Source of the DNA: Misgurnus anguillicaudatus
Lineage: Eukaryota; Chordata; Actinopteri; Cypriniformes; Cobitidae
Direction: 5' to 3'
Assembly (NCBI RefSeq): GCF_027580225.2
Contig: NC_073358.2
Location: forward strand, 50,453,501 to 50,517,500
Length of the DNA: 64,000 nucleotides
Position 1 is the first letter of the stretch. The number at the start of each line of letters is the position of its first letter. Positions 34,718-45,755 of the stretch are shown one piece after another. Both the position numbers and the translations under genes were made by a program. The notes below the pieces were generated by a model. It saw only the letters and a program-made list of their open reading frames with translations, did not search any database and was not told the origin of the DNA.

Positions 34718-34950
34718 CAGCCTGATCTCACGAGAATTCATATGTATTTTACAAGTTGGCTAATTTGTGTAAAGTGAATTGTACAAATACGCACGTTTAT
34801 TACAAAAAACCAACAACAATAAAACCCCGCCCCTAACCCTCAACATCACGGGGCGAAAGCGAATCGTAGAAATGTAAGAATTTGGTCGCACAAATTAATA
34901 CGAATAAACCACCTCGTAAAATATGTACAAAGTATAACGAGATTGTGTTC
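34718..34950. mobile_element. fold-back MITE, CAGCCTGATCTCACGAGAA
   Basis: Inverted ends CAGCCTGATCTCACGAGAAT and ACGAGATTGTGTTC (imperfect) with internal arms around TGGCTAATTTG. Same family as 1395-1642. Confidence 0.65.
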
Positions 34951-35949
34951 AATCTCCCCAACCTTCCACCTGATTTAACTCTTCACAGCTAGTTTACTTG
35001 ATTTGATTTAGTTGTTTTAATGATCAACTGAAATAGAAAAGTTTATCAATTTTAACCATTTGGACTTTTTGTGGTTGCAAAAGTCGCATTGCTTCTCAGT
35101 TCTGGAAAGTGTCAGAAGGTCAGTTTGCCCGAGCATCGTACATGATTTATATGACATGTATTTTTTCTTTGGACGGCTCTTATAGCATTAAATTACTCAA
35201 GTTTCACCCACTCCACGTGTATATCTGAACTTTCTGTGAACTGTAAGTGTAAGATGACGTCTGTATTAACAGAACATACAGTACCATCTTTCACACATCG
35301 TCCTGTCCTTTCACACATACACAAATCTGTGTGTTGACTTTTACAGGATATCACAGCTGGATAAAATCCATTTTCCATTACAGACGGATAAAACAACAGA
35401 TAAGTGCTTAGCAACAAACCGTCTGCCCGTGGATTATCCTGATTACTCAACACTAAATACTTTTGTAGTGTTTTATGGGTTCCCTTATTAAAAATACAGA
35501 GCACAGTAATGTTGTGGGCGTGTGACATCTGACTTTCATACTTCTTCGCTATATTATTTAATGTTTTGTCACATTTAAGCACAGTCTGAGACATTGTTGA
35601 GACCTCTTTTAACATACTAGTGTGACATTATTGGGGTTTGTTGTCTTATGAGGAAAAAACTGTGAAGCATAAGGTATACATTTCTATTTGCCCTCAGTGT
35701 TTATGGCAATTAGGAAACTTGTCGTCATGGCTTGTCATCTAATGATGAGTCTTTCTCATTTAAACACACTTACACATCTGTGAAAAACAGGAAAGTGAAA
35801 TAGTTTTATTTAATAATGAGGAAAGTCAGCGAGCCATGTGTTCACCTCAGGGTGACAACATAATATTTCACACACACAAAAACAGAGACCGAATGTCATG
35901 CGACTGGAAGGCAATATGAAGGTTTGGCTCAGGGGTTATCAAACATTTT
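34950..35949. other. intron sequence without recognised features
   Basis: The 140-codon minus-strand frame at 35193-35615 has no recognisable domain and no conserved-looking splice context. Confidence 0.3.
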
Positions 35950-36157
35950 AGGTTTTTTGTTTCCCAGACAGAGATTAGCTTAAGTCTGGACTAGGCCTTA
36001 GTTTAATTAGGAAATATAACTACAGGCCTTACTAAAAACATTACTTGTGTGCATTTTGAGGTTAAAGAAAGGGCACTGATGTATTTTAAGATATGTCCAT
36101 GAAGGTTGTTTTTAGTTTGGAAGGCTCATACATTTACTTTAGTCTAGGACTAGTCTA
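35950..36157. mobile_element. MITE, GGGGCGGTTTCCCGGA family, copy 3 (eroded)
   Basis: Starts TTTGTTTCCCAGACAGAGAT and follows the copy-1 body (GGACTAGGCCTTAGTTTAAT, GGGCACTGATGTATTTTAAG), but the right end is lost where the next element begins at AGTCTAA/TGCTGCG. Confidence 0.75.
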
Positions 36158-36545
36158 ATGCTGCGTTCACACCAGCAGCGGCAGAGGCATCAAGCGCGAG
36201 TGATTTCAATGTTAAGCCAATGTGAAGATGCATTGAAGCGCATCTGGAGGTCTCACGGCGCGAATGAGGCGTTTAGCACGGCGCGGTAGACGCGATTCGA
36301 GATGCTTCTAGTTTGTGCAAATGGCGCGAATGAGGCGTTGCCGCGGGAATTTTGCAAGTTGAAAAATTTGAACTTTAGCAGAAAAGCCGCGTTAACCAAT
36401 CAGGAGCTTGCTCTAGTAGTGACATTATTACAGGAAGCGAGCGGAGTCGCAGAAGCCCCTCCTATGATGCGAATTTCCACGTGAATGTCTCGATGCAAGT
36501 AAACTCAAAATGTTTAAGCGGCAAACTGGACGCGGTAGACGGGTA
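36158..36545. mobile_element. TGCTGCGTTCACACC element, copy 2 (truncated)
   Basis: TGCTGCGTTCACACCAGCAG, GATTTCAATGTTAAGCCAAT and GGCAAACTGGACGCGGTAGA follow copy 1 (1661-2103), but the terminal repeat at the right is missing. Confidence 0.65.
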
Positions 36546-36639
36546 TTACTATTCTCTGCTAATTTGCTACGCTTTATAGACAGAGTCTGTTTGGGCATAA
36601 TTGATAAGCGTTTACCTTCTCGTGGGAGGGCTTGTCTGA

Positions 36640-36990
36640 AGTTTAAAATCATTGGTGTAAACGTAAGCCAATCACATAACATTTATTTATGACGTGCGTT
36701 ATGCGCCGACTCAGCCACATCACATTTCCGCTGTAAACACACGTATGATGTATGATGTTGACACGTATGAGTTGATAAATCAAACTTTTCCCAAAACCTG
36801 TTGGGAGTAGTGCAACAACATCATCTCCATATAAAATGTTTAACACTCTTCTTGTTCGAGCTTCAGTTGGCAAATGCCATGAATATTCTCCACAACAGAT
36901 CGAATAACTTTCTGTGTCTCCATGTCCGCTGTAAACTACAACCTTACATTCGGCGCTTAGCGTCTACATCACGGTTCTCAGCCCGCCATC
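36640..36990 (-). pseudogene. RecQ-helicase-like fragment, frameshifted
   Basis: Reading the minus strand, a frame starts METQKVIRSVVENIHG and runs to KLEQEEC (a RecQ-type Q-motif region). After a one-base frame change it continues NILYGDDVVALLPTGFGKSL then IYQLI. LPTGFGKS is the Walker A motif of RecQ-type DEAD/DEAH helicases. After LIYQLI the match stops, so this is one exon or less. RecQ-like helicase sequence is repeated in some fish genomes, perhaps as mobile or captured DNA. The copy here is broken and not expected to make an enzyme. Upstream (in its sense) the DNA is CpG-richer than the surroundings. Confidence 0.7.
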
Positions 36991-37097
36991 TGTTCGTTGA
37001 TTGGGCCGACAAATTTGAGGCCGTAGGAAAACGGTTATGATTGGAGACATCTCAGACTTAGAAGAGAAGCGTAATGAAATTTAGCGGAAGTACAAAG

Positions 37098-37558
37098 CCT
37101 GACGTAGTCAGGCTACATAGATATATACACTAGATGTCGCCTTGAGGTTCTAAGCATGCGTCAAAACTGCCGCCATCTTGGAACAGGCGTCTTGTCATAG
37201 GAAGTAGCTAACGCTGCAAGTTCATGGACAATGCCGGACTTTTGTGCTGCGTATGGATGTTAGGCCTATTAGCACTATGCATTAAAGTTAGAAAAAGTAG
37301 ATTTTCATAATATCAAAACTTTAATTTTTTTCTGGACTCAATGCTAAATACATGTCTGACTGTTGAAACGAACCAAAAGAAAACCAAAGAAATCGCTTTC
37401 ATGACGATTTATGGTGATTTTATTTCCGTTACACCATTGCCTACAATGACGCTGATGCGGGGCTCCCCTGTTTCAAGATGGCTGCTCTAGTTGACACATT
37501 CGGTCCAATTAACTGCCATAGCCAAGGCGATATCTAGGATACATATCTTTGGTCAGGC
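37098..37558. mobile_element. fold-back element, GCCTGACGTAGTCAGGCTA
   Basis: The left end (AGTCAGGCTACATAGATATA, then ACACTAGATGTCGCCTT) and right end (AAGGCGATATCTAGGATACA, then TCTTTGGTCAGGC) are imperfect inverted repeats of about 45 bp. Confidence 0.6.
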
Positions 37559-37559
37559 T

Positions 37560-37675
37560 ATAGGTGATGCTCTTACCCAACTTATAAAACACCAGCTTTT
37601 GTGAAAATCATAAAAATGCTGCCGCTGGCTGGCAATGTTTCTCAAAAATGCTGGCAGAGAAAGAGTTAATGTCAC
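37560..37675. repeat. CCCCGCCA-family fragment
   Basis: GGTGATGCTCTTACCCAACT to CTGGCAGAGAAAGAGTTAAT, the inverted end of the family seen at 10934. Confidence 0.6.
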
Positions 37676-37709
37676 AATGAAATGGAAGCAGCTATTGTCT
37701 TATTTTATC

Positions 37710-38512
37710 CGTCGTGACCACTGATCTATATAAATGACTGGATTGCGCATGACGTCACAACTGTGAAGCCATCGCACAGCCATGTTGGTATACCCAAACA
37801 TTCTATTAAATCAATGGACGCGATCAGATTTTAATTATAAAACATCACTTTACAAGTCTTCGTTTTTATATCTGAAGTTACCCTGTACATTATTACAACA
37901 CAAACGTCCTAAGCATGTACATAGTTATTTACTGAAAGTTGTACATTTTAGTTTTTAATCAGTTATTATACATTCATCTTTATTACAGTATCAGATCAGC
38001 AGACAGACCACAACATATGTATTAATGACAAACGTGCTCATTCTGAAATCTAAATAAATAATCATACTTTGTACCGTATGTGCATGCAATAATTTGCTGG
38101 TTTATGTTATCTAAACTTACAAGTTACTTAAACTTATTTAGAGAAATAACGCTGACCGTGTAGCTGAATGTCAAAAAAAACTTTATTTATACCCGCGTCA
38201 TTAACAGAACGCAACAGACACACTCACCTTAACGGTTTTTTATAAATCCATTTTCCTGCCCGATTAAAACATAAACATTGCAAATAACACCAGAATTAAC
38301 AGTTAATTTACGTACACATATCCTAAAAATAATCTTGCGTGACTGATACGCTGTAAAGCGGGTGAATTTAAAACATGATTTTGAATGGAAGTTAATGACG
38401 CCTTGGGTATACCAAGATGGCGGCTCCAACTCTGCGCTGGCTTCACCTCACGCTGTTACGTTAAGCGTTCTATGCGCAATCCAGTCATTTATATAGATCA
38501 GTGGTCGTGACG
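37710..38512. mobile_element. large fold-back element (about 95-bp arms)
   Basis: CGTCGTGACCACTGATCTAT, then ATAAATGACTGGATTGCGCA at the left returns inverted as TGCGCAATCCAGTCATTTAT, then ATAGATCAGTGGTCGTGACG at the right. Second arm segments GTTGGTATACCCAA / TTGGGTATACCAA also pair. No coding content. Confidence 0.82.
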
Positions 38513-38519
38513 TATAACC

Positions 38520-39290
38520 AAGTGAAATGGGTTTAAAAATGAAAAAGATCAGGGCTGGACTTGAATTCGTCCATTGAGAATTAATTGGATCATTAGAAGT
38601 TGGGTCATGTTGCTAATTGCTAATCGCTGCAATCTTTAAATTAGTTCAAGTAAGATTGTTAAGTAATGAGTTGTTAAGGCAGAATGAATGTCTGGCATTG
38701 CATTGCAGGGTATAATTATAGGTATTAAATTAGGCATGCAAGCTTCCCTAACCTCATTTTACTATAATTTGTGTATATTAACCTCATTTTAAGAGTTTTG
38801 TGTATTAAAGAAGATTTAAGCAGCTTTGTGCGATGTGTCTATGTATTCATGTGCAAATGCTACAATTTAACAAAATAAAAATGAAGTAACGTTAAGGAAG
38901 TAATATTTCTCTCTCTCTCTCTGTCTCTCTCCCTCTCTCTCTCTTTCTTGTGAATCTATATTAAGTGTAACGAGAACAGATTATTAGCTCATAACTGCAG
39001 CAGCCGGTCCGGTCCGGTCATGTTTATCTGACTGGATCAATGTTTAAATCTGACCCGACCTGCTGGATCTACGCTACAGATAGATTTTATATCTTCTCCA
39101 GAGGGGTTTCAAATCCATATCCGTCATCATTACTGTGTCTTCTTACATAAGACAAGGAAGCAAAAGACGTGGATTATAAGAACTTTATATCTGCTGTACT
39201 CCTTATGAGTTGTGTTTGTATTTTTAGGTATACCCAATGGAGCGAACTGTCTTTACAATTAAGCTATGTTGAGTAAAACCTTTTTGGATG
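38520..39290. other. intron sequence, short (TC)n at 38910-38946
   Basis: An imperfect TC microsatellite and the phrase GGTCCGGTCCGGTC at 39007 are the only structure seen. Confidence 0.4.
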
Positions 39291-39295
39291 TCCTT

Positions 39296-39390
39296 AAAGG
39301 GATAGTTTACAAAAACATTACACTATGGAAGTCAAAGTATCTTTTTTGTCTTCAATTCCATTTTCATTTTTGGCTGAACTATCATGTGAA
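39296..39390. repeat. TAAAGGGATAGTTTAC MITE fragment
   Basis: Starts AAAGGGATAGTTTACAAAAA and ends GGCTGAACTATC, matching the termini of the family at 50545-50935. Confidence 0.55.
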
Positions 39391-39766
39391 ATATTATTCA
39401 GCGATGTAATTGAATGAGATTGTTGTGGAAGGTTACGTATTAAATTTAGATTCTCCGAGATGGAAAGCGATACTACAGCGCTGGCCACACACATACACAG
39501 AGACACATACTGTACAAATCAACAGTGTCACTTACTGTCAAACCACATCAAGCTATCGTTTCGAACCAAATATGTCTTGGTTTCTTCGGGAAATAAGAAA
39601 TGATTCTGTTGTCCCCTGCAGACGAAACAATTTCAGGATTGTTCAGCGGTTGTTACATGCCATTATGAACGCAAGCCTATGATTTTATTACAGATCACAG
39701 TTAAACGTAGTGTGTGCTTCACCACTGCCAGATGCAGATGTGATTAATGTTGTTGTTTTCCAACAG

Positions 39767-39803
39767 AGCATCCAGCCTTACAAAACCAGATGTGGCACCA
39801 AAG
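39767..39803 (+). CDS. pdlim5: PDZ-LIM protein coding exon 3 (37 nt linker exon)
   Basis: Acceptor GTTGTTTTCCAACAG, donor AAAG/GTATGA. With AA from the previous exon it reads K-ASSLTKPDVAPK, matching the ASAAPKPEPVP region that follows the PDZ in mammalian PDLIM5 as I recall it. The length (1+36) turns phase 2 into phase 0, exactly what the next exon needs. Without this exon the reading frame would break. Confidence 0.88.
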
Positions 39804-40168
39804 GTATGAGATTTACCCCCATACACACAAACACAGTCACTATTGTGAAGGAAATGTGTGTGTCTATGTTGTTACACCCCTCTGAGACAGACTCACAAAC
39901 TCTGTGCATGCAAATTTGCATGTTTTAAGTAAGTCATGATATATGTGCAGGTTTATGCTTTGGGCTGTATTGCTTACTGTAAAATGCAAAATTATTTTAC
40001 ACTACACTACTTTATGTATAGTGTATACTGCGCAACATTTAGTAGGAGTAAGCTAGTGTTTCATTACATCATCGACATCCGTTACGCTTCTTGATTTGCA
40101 TTGCTTTCATTTTATGTTCCGTTGTGTGGTTATGTTTGAGTCCTGCATGTGCTTTCCTCCATGTTTAG

Positions 40169-40542
40169 GATCATTCTGCGGAAATCATCAAACCTGTTCC
40201 CATGACAACATCCATTCCATGTTCCCCTGACATCACAAACTCCACCCACATCACGTCATCTTCCTATAAAAGTGCTCATCTGTTTGGAGGGGCGGGGTCA
40301 CCGCACATAGTCTCCATTCCTTCCGCTGCATCGGCTTTTGCGTCTGCTTTATCGGCTCGAATCCCTAATCCACCGCCTCTACCCAGTCCCACCGGCTCAC
40401 CCAATCAACTACCTGCGGTGCCCCGCCCTTCGGTTTATAACACGCCCATCGATCTCTACTCGGCTGAGAACGCCTGTGAGGTGGCCATGGGCCAGAGGCG
40501 GGGCCTACTGGAGAGTCAGGGTGAGAGCTTACAGCTGAATGG
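40169..40542 (+). CDS. pdlim5: PDZ-LIM protein coding exon 4: Ser/Pro linker with ZM-like segment
   Basis: Acceptor CTTTCCTCCATGTTTAG, donor GG/GTAAGA, 374 nt, phase 0 in and 2 out. It encodes a Ser/Thr/Pro-rich, probably disordered linker that begins DHSAEIIKPVPMTTS (compare VVKPVPITS in PDLIM5). It includes HIVSIPSAASAFASA and ends YNTPIDLYSAENACEVAMGQ followed by RRGLLESQGESLQLNG. YNTPIxLYS is the core of the ZM/DUF4749 motif used with PDZ for alpha-actinin and Z-disc targeting in ALP/Enigma proteins. A second GTGAGA at about 40521 could serve as an alternative donor. Confidence 0.92.
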
Positions 40543-40589
40543 GTAAGAGTTTAACTGACACATGAATGCTCCACCCACAAACGTAAAGT

Positions 40590-40765
40590 CAAGGCCTGTT
40601 AGATAACTTAATCTCATAAGAAATGTATGAGTTCATATTGAAATCTTCAATAATATTGACTTGACAAATCTGAGATATTTTCTGAAACTAATGGAGACGT
40701 TTGTATGATTTCTGGGTCTTTATTCTCAAGAGAAATATCTGAGACACAGGAGACTTAAAGAGCAC
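40590..40765. repeat. dispersed segment shared with 1150-1290
   Basis: GACTTGACAAATCTGAGATA and GAGAAATATCTGAGACACAG recur near 1150-1290 (GACTTGACAAATCTAATC, GAGAAATATCTGAGACAAAG), both ending GGAGACTTAAA. Class unknown. Confidence 0.5.
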
Positions 40766-40785
40766 CTATTATACAAAATCCACTT

Positions 40786-41340
40786 TAAAGGGATAGTTCA
40801 CCCAAAAATTTCATTAATAATTCACCCTCATGTCGTTCCAAACTCGTAAGACCTCCGTTTATCTTCGGAACACAGTTTAAGATGTTTTATATTTGGTCCG
40901 GGAGCTTGTTGACCCTTCATTGAAAATCTATGTATGGTGTGCTGTCCATGTCCAAAAAGGTAATAAAAACATCATCAAAGTAGTCCATGTGACATCAGTG
41001 GGTCATTTAAAATATGTTGAAGCATTGAAAATACATTTTGGTCCAAAAATAAAAAAAAAAACGACTTTATTCGGCATTGTCTTCTCTTTCGCATCTGTTG
41101 TGAGGCGCATGCGCGGATGATATATGACGTGGCTGACGTGTTATCTGGTGCGCCCCAGCTGTTTGGTTTTTTTGTGCGCCTGGGCTTCATTTACAGTCTG
41201 AGGGAGACGCACACTGTAAGTTTAAAAAAAACATATCTGACGATAACACATCATCCGCGTCACTGCAGTCACGTGACTATAGTCCCGCGCATGCGCTTCA
41301 CAACAGACGCGGAAGAGAAGACAATGGCACTATAGCATAA
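40786..41340. repeat. TAAAGGGATAGTTCACCC element (left end clear)
   Basis: Typical left end TAAAGGGATAGTTCACCCAA and body (GTCGTTCCAAACTCGTAAGA). Followed by CpG-rich sequence with GCGCATGCGC palindromes at about 41105 and 41288. The right end is not located. Confidence 0.5.
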
Positions 41341-41349
41341 ATGACGAAG

Positions 41350-42700
41350 CAAGCAAAAAACAAATTGAAGGGTGAACGCAAAGCATGCTAATCTCATTTT
41401 TCATCCGTCATTTTTAAATAAGATATAACTCGTAAGATACATATTACAAATCCGTTTGTGGTAAGCGAAATTTGTGTGCAACTACTAAGCGATCACTGCT
41501 TTGTTTGTGGTGTCCCAGCGGTCACTAGCACTTCTGGTTTTCATTTTGAGTGGACACCAACTACTGCCACCTAGTGATACAGAAAACTCATTTAACGCAG
41601 GCACATCCATGTGGTGCATCAGTGCAACTTTGAACACAGACACAGCCAGTACGCAGACAACGTGAGGCGACCTCACAATCCGTGCTACTTCATTGGTGTC
41701 AGTTTGGTGCGTCTCTACTATAAGTGTGAATATTTACGCATTTGACAGCCATGTTTTTATGTAAGTGTATGCCGCATGCATAAATGTAGATGTAAATTAC
41801 GGCTTAGTTTTCCATTCTTTCTGGAATTCTGTAATTAAGCACATTTTTCTTTTTCAAATAAAGTCGATAAACCACAATGACTTGTGGCTACAGAAGCGTA
41901 TCATTGCTTAACCTCAGAGCTCATGGTAGGTCTGCATTAAAAAAGAAACCTAGAAAGTTCGCCATGGAGATTTTAAATGCCATTATTACTTCCAGAACAG
42001 TAAATGAATTCCAGACGGCTGTGTTGAGATTTTTGACTACAGCAGACCAGATCACGGAGAAACACAGACGGTTTTATTTACCTTCGGTGATGTATACCGC
42101 CTTATCTTTACATGCGGTCCAAAGATCCACTATAGCTGGCTGTATCAGACCTTAAGTAATACAAAAAGTGGTTTATTCATTACAGGGGTTAAATTATGCG
42201 TTGCAGGGGTAAAGTTAAATTATTTGCATTGTTTGCCGTTTGGATACTTTTTTTGATCTCCAAATAAATATTTAAGACATTGAGTTCTATCATACGTTGA
42301 AAGTACTGGCAGTATCAAGTGTGATGCATCACATGATGTTCATTTAGACGCAGGTCTCAATCATTTTGGTGATGTCTGTGTGTATATTTAGATCTCTGCA
42401 ATAGTATCCGTTGTGTTTCGTGTGTGTGTGTGTCTAAGGGCTCTCCTTTGGACATTGTCCAGAGGAAGCTCAGATGTATCACCATGACCCCCCTCTTCCC
42501 GTCCTCTTCTGGGTTTCATATTTTCATGCAGTACGTGTTATGCTGATGTACGCACATCTCTTATACGTGTGTATTATGTTTGTTTTAGTTTGCTAACTAC
42601 AGTAATATCCTGACACCAGCACATATTATAGTTTAATCACTCAATAAACTCATTCTGCTTCTCATTAAATGTTTTGTAGTCATGTTCGCCTGTGCACGTG
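41350..42700. other. intron sequence; possible coding relic at 41877-42155
   Basis: A 92-codon frame (contains KFAMEILNAIITSRTVNEFQ) looks compositionally protein-like. It could be a relic of a mobile-element protein, but I cannot assign a family. The rest shows nothing recognisable except a short GTGTGT run at 42420. Confidence 0.3.
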
Positions 42701-42704
42701 AATA

Positions 42705-43400
42705 TTTTCAGGTTTCCCACAGGTCCTTGAAATCCTTTAAAGTTTGTGAATCTGGGGTAAAAATTCAAGGCCCTGGGAAGTTTTTGAAAATATACATATA
42801 TAGATACACGTCATTGAAAGTGCTTGAATCTATTTTATGCAAGAAGTTTTCTGGGAAAAAAATCCATATTATTCCCTGTGTAGTGTAGGATAATATCATA
42901 AAAAACGTTTCGCTTTAAATGCTTATATCTTCTTTATGCGAATGTTGATTCATACCAAAAGGTTTTTTGCATAGTTGTGTTTGACACATGAAAAAGTCTC
43001 GGGTTATGTATGTAACTGTTGTTCCCTGAGAAGGGAACGAGACGCTGCGTCTCCCTTGCCATAATTCCTGCGTCTTTGGCAATATTTTAGATAGCGATAT
43101 ACTTACTCCCGCGTCACCCTGTCTTTGTTGTTAAGCCTCACCATTGGTTGAATTTGATATATACATTCAGATGCAATCACCTCTGGAGGAGTCCCCAAAG
43201 TGTCACCGCAGTGACGCAGCACGAGTTCCTTCGAAAGGGAATTGTAACAATGTATCTTAAAAGGTAGCACGATGTAACCTTACTCTTACTTGAAATGTGT
43301 CCCCACATTTAGTCCTTGAAATTGGGGGTATTGGACCTGGAAAGTCCCGCAAAGGTCCTTGAATATGAAGTTATATAAGGTGGGGGAACCCTGTATGTTT
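42705..43400. mobile_element. composite nested element, copy 1
   Basis: The outer element starts TTTCCCACAGGTCCTTGAAA and ends AAGGTGGGGGAACCCTG. It carries an inner element from about 43000 (GGGTTATGTATGTAACTGTT, GAGAAGGGAACGAGACGCTG) to about 43290. The same outer+inner arrangement occurs at 63366-63835. Confidence 0.7.
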
Positions 43401-44450
43401 AAGGTATAAAAATGTACCATTTTTTTAGTGCACAGTTTGCAAGTTTTCAGTATGCAATATTTGGCAAACCTCATTGAAGACAGTGTGGTAGTGTCCCATG
43501 TGCAACATACTAAAACATACTGTAGCATGTGTCATACTTGTGTACTTTATAGATCCCTAATGCAACTAAACGTGGTCTAAAGAAAGAGAAACCATTCGTG
43601 ATCGAAACCAAATGCTTGTGTTCATATAACACACACACATCTAACAGTTTATTTGCCCGTCTTCCTCTAAACTAATGAATCTTTTCATACAGCTGTGCAT
43701 TTATTATATTAAATGAACTCCAGCCCTGTTTCTATGGTTTTATGGGCAAAAAACAAAAACAAACATAATTCTTTATTAGGATCGCGCGCAGTTGTGCATA
43801 CTGTCATTTTTTGTTTTATTTGGGTCAGATTTGTCTTTATTTCATTATGTGTCTGCACTACTTTAATTTAACCAAATTGTGTCCGTAACTTAATCTGACT
43901 GTTTGTTTGTTTGTGATCCACGCAATGTGTTTTTATTTCGATAACATGGTGTTTGAATCATGTGTCGGTCTTTCTCAGAGGGGATCGTTTATGATCGATT
44001 CAGGACATCTGTTTTGTATGAGCGTCTCTTTATTCATGTATTTTCTAATCTGTAGGCTTCTCAGCAGGTGAATCCAGCAACAAAGTCAGTATCACATAAC
44101 TGGATGCTTCATTCATTGTGTGTGTGATGTGCTTTGTAGTTTGTGTCATTCTTATAAGTGTCATAATCTTATTTTAAATTAAATTGTGACCTTTTTATAA
44201 AAATTGGGTAACCTCTTTAACCCTAAAATCAAAGACAAAAATAAGAAATTATATTTGAAGCCTCTTTTAGGGCCATTAAGATTATGACATTTGCATGAAA
44301 AGGCTTTTTTTTAATTGTTCCACGGCACTGATTTTTATTTAAGTTGATTTTAAATTAAAGTTTGTGTGTATTTGAAAAAAAGTTCTTTGTACTATAAATA
44401 ATGATCAAAATATGGTCCATACAGTCACTGGGGGAGTACCTTTTTTAAAA
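43400..44450. other. intron sequence; weak 12-nt micro-exon candidate at 44058-44069
   Basis: A pyrimidine-rich TTTTCTAATCTGTAG followed by GCTTCTCAGCAG and GTGAAT would make a 12-nt, phase-preserving exon (adds four residues). It is unsupported by homology and is given only as a candidate. No other features. Confidence 0.2.
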
Positions 44451-44456
44451 ATGTCT

Positions 44457-44986
44457 TAAAGGTTTATTGTGTAACTTTAAGGAGGATCTCTTGACAGAAA
44501 TGCAATATAATCTACATCAGTGGTTCTCAAACTGGGGGGCCGCGAGATGGTGCCAGGGGGGCCCCAGTTTTATGACATTTTATAAAATACATTATTTATC
44601 ATGAATTCTGTGAAATTAAACCTAAAAAATAAGGCAGCACTACTTTGTGTAATTTAATGTTTTGTTTAATTAAAATGTGTTTTTCTTTGGGGGGGGGGGC
44701 GCGAAGGAATGCATCGTACACAAAGGGGGCCGCACGCTGAAAAAGTTTGAGAACCACTGATCTACATAACTATATTTTCAGAGGTGTATAAAGACCTTAC
44801 ATCATAAACTGTATTGTTTATATTACCTTAGAATGAGCCGTTTTTATCTCCATACACGATGGGTCCCCTTATATGGAAGTCATTGTCATGTTTCTACAGT
44901 AGCCCTAAAAGGACAAACTACACTACAGAGTGTGTTTTGTCCCTACGTTGTTTGATGCCGCTAAAATTTATACACACCACCTTTAA
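44457..44986. mobile_element. TAAAGGT...ACACACCACCTTTA element carrying a nested hAT copy
   Basis: The body (TCTTGACAGAAATGCAATAT, TACCTTAGAATGAG) is shared with 60667-61039. The TAAAGG / CCTTTA termini are inverted. Interrupted at 44518-44759. Confidence 0.7.
44518..44759 (-). mobile_element. hAT-type element, CAGTGGTTCTCAAAC family, copy 3 (nested)
   Basis: 8-bp duplication ATCTACAT on both sides (44510-44517 and 44760-44767). It splits the 44457-44986 element. Confidence 0.9.
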
Positions 44987-45755
44987 AGGGACACTCCACC
45001 TTTTTTTGGACATATGCTAGTTTTTCAGCTCCCCTAGAGTTAAAGGGACAATAAGTAGGATTTATCCCATCTAGTGGTGAAATTGTATTTTGCATTCAAA
45101 CGAATAGTGCTCTCTAGCGCCTCGCTTTTCCAAACACTTAAAACTCTACTTACTGTCCCGTTAAACATTTGATTTTTACCGTTTTGGAGTCCATTCATCT
45201 GATCTCCGGGTCTGGCACTATCACTTTTGGCATGGCTGGGCATGATTCATTGAATCTGATTGGACCATTGGTATCACGCAGAAATAACCAGATTTTCAAT
45301 ATTTTCCCTATTTAAATCGCAACTCTTCTGTAGTTACATCGTGTACTAAGACCGACAGAAAATTAAATGTTGTGATTTTTTAGGCAGATATGGCTAGGAA
45401 CTATACTCTCAAACTGGCGTAATAATCAAGGACTTTGAAGGCGCAATGATATTACGCAGCAGCCGAAATGGCAGGGGACTATTTTTGGGCACTGCGTAAT
45501 ATCACAATGGGAAAAAATATCAAATATTAAATAGTAATAATTTAATAATAGAAAAATATCGAGACTTTGGTTATTTTTTAGCGTGATGCTAGTGGTCTGG
45601 TCGGATTCAGTGGATTATGCTGGGCTATGATAGGGGTGCTAGCGCCAGACCTGGAGATCATCTGAGTTAGTTCCAAACTGGTAAAAATCAAATGTTTAAC
45701 TCTAGGGGAGCTGGAAAATGAACATATTTTCAAAAAAAGTGGATTGTCCCTTTAA
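44984..45755. mobile_element. TAAAGGGACACTCCAC element
   Basis: Inverted ends TAAAGGGACACTCCACCTTT and AAAGTGGATTGTCCCTTTA; inner arms CTCCCCTAGAGTTAAA / TTTAACTCTAGGGGAG. A smaller insertion (GGGACAATAAGTAGGATTTA to CTACTTACTGTCCCGTTAAA, about 45047-45170) is nested in the left arm. Confidence 0.82.

Noticed and set aside
35193..35615. 140-codon minus-strand frame as a gene
   Set aside because: No recognised domain, no promoter or splice context; likely chance in an intron.
42437..42540. Additional linker exon (GSPLDIVQRKL...)
   Set aside because: The acceptor is only a GT-rich stretch ending TCTAAG, the implied phase does not fit exons 4 and 5, and the peptide matches nothing I recognise.
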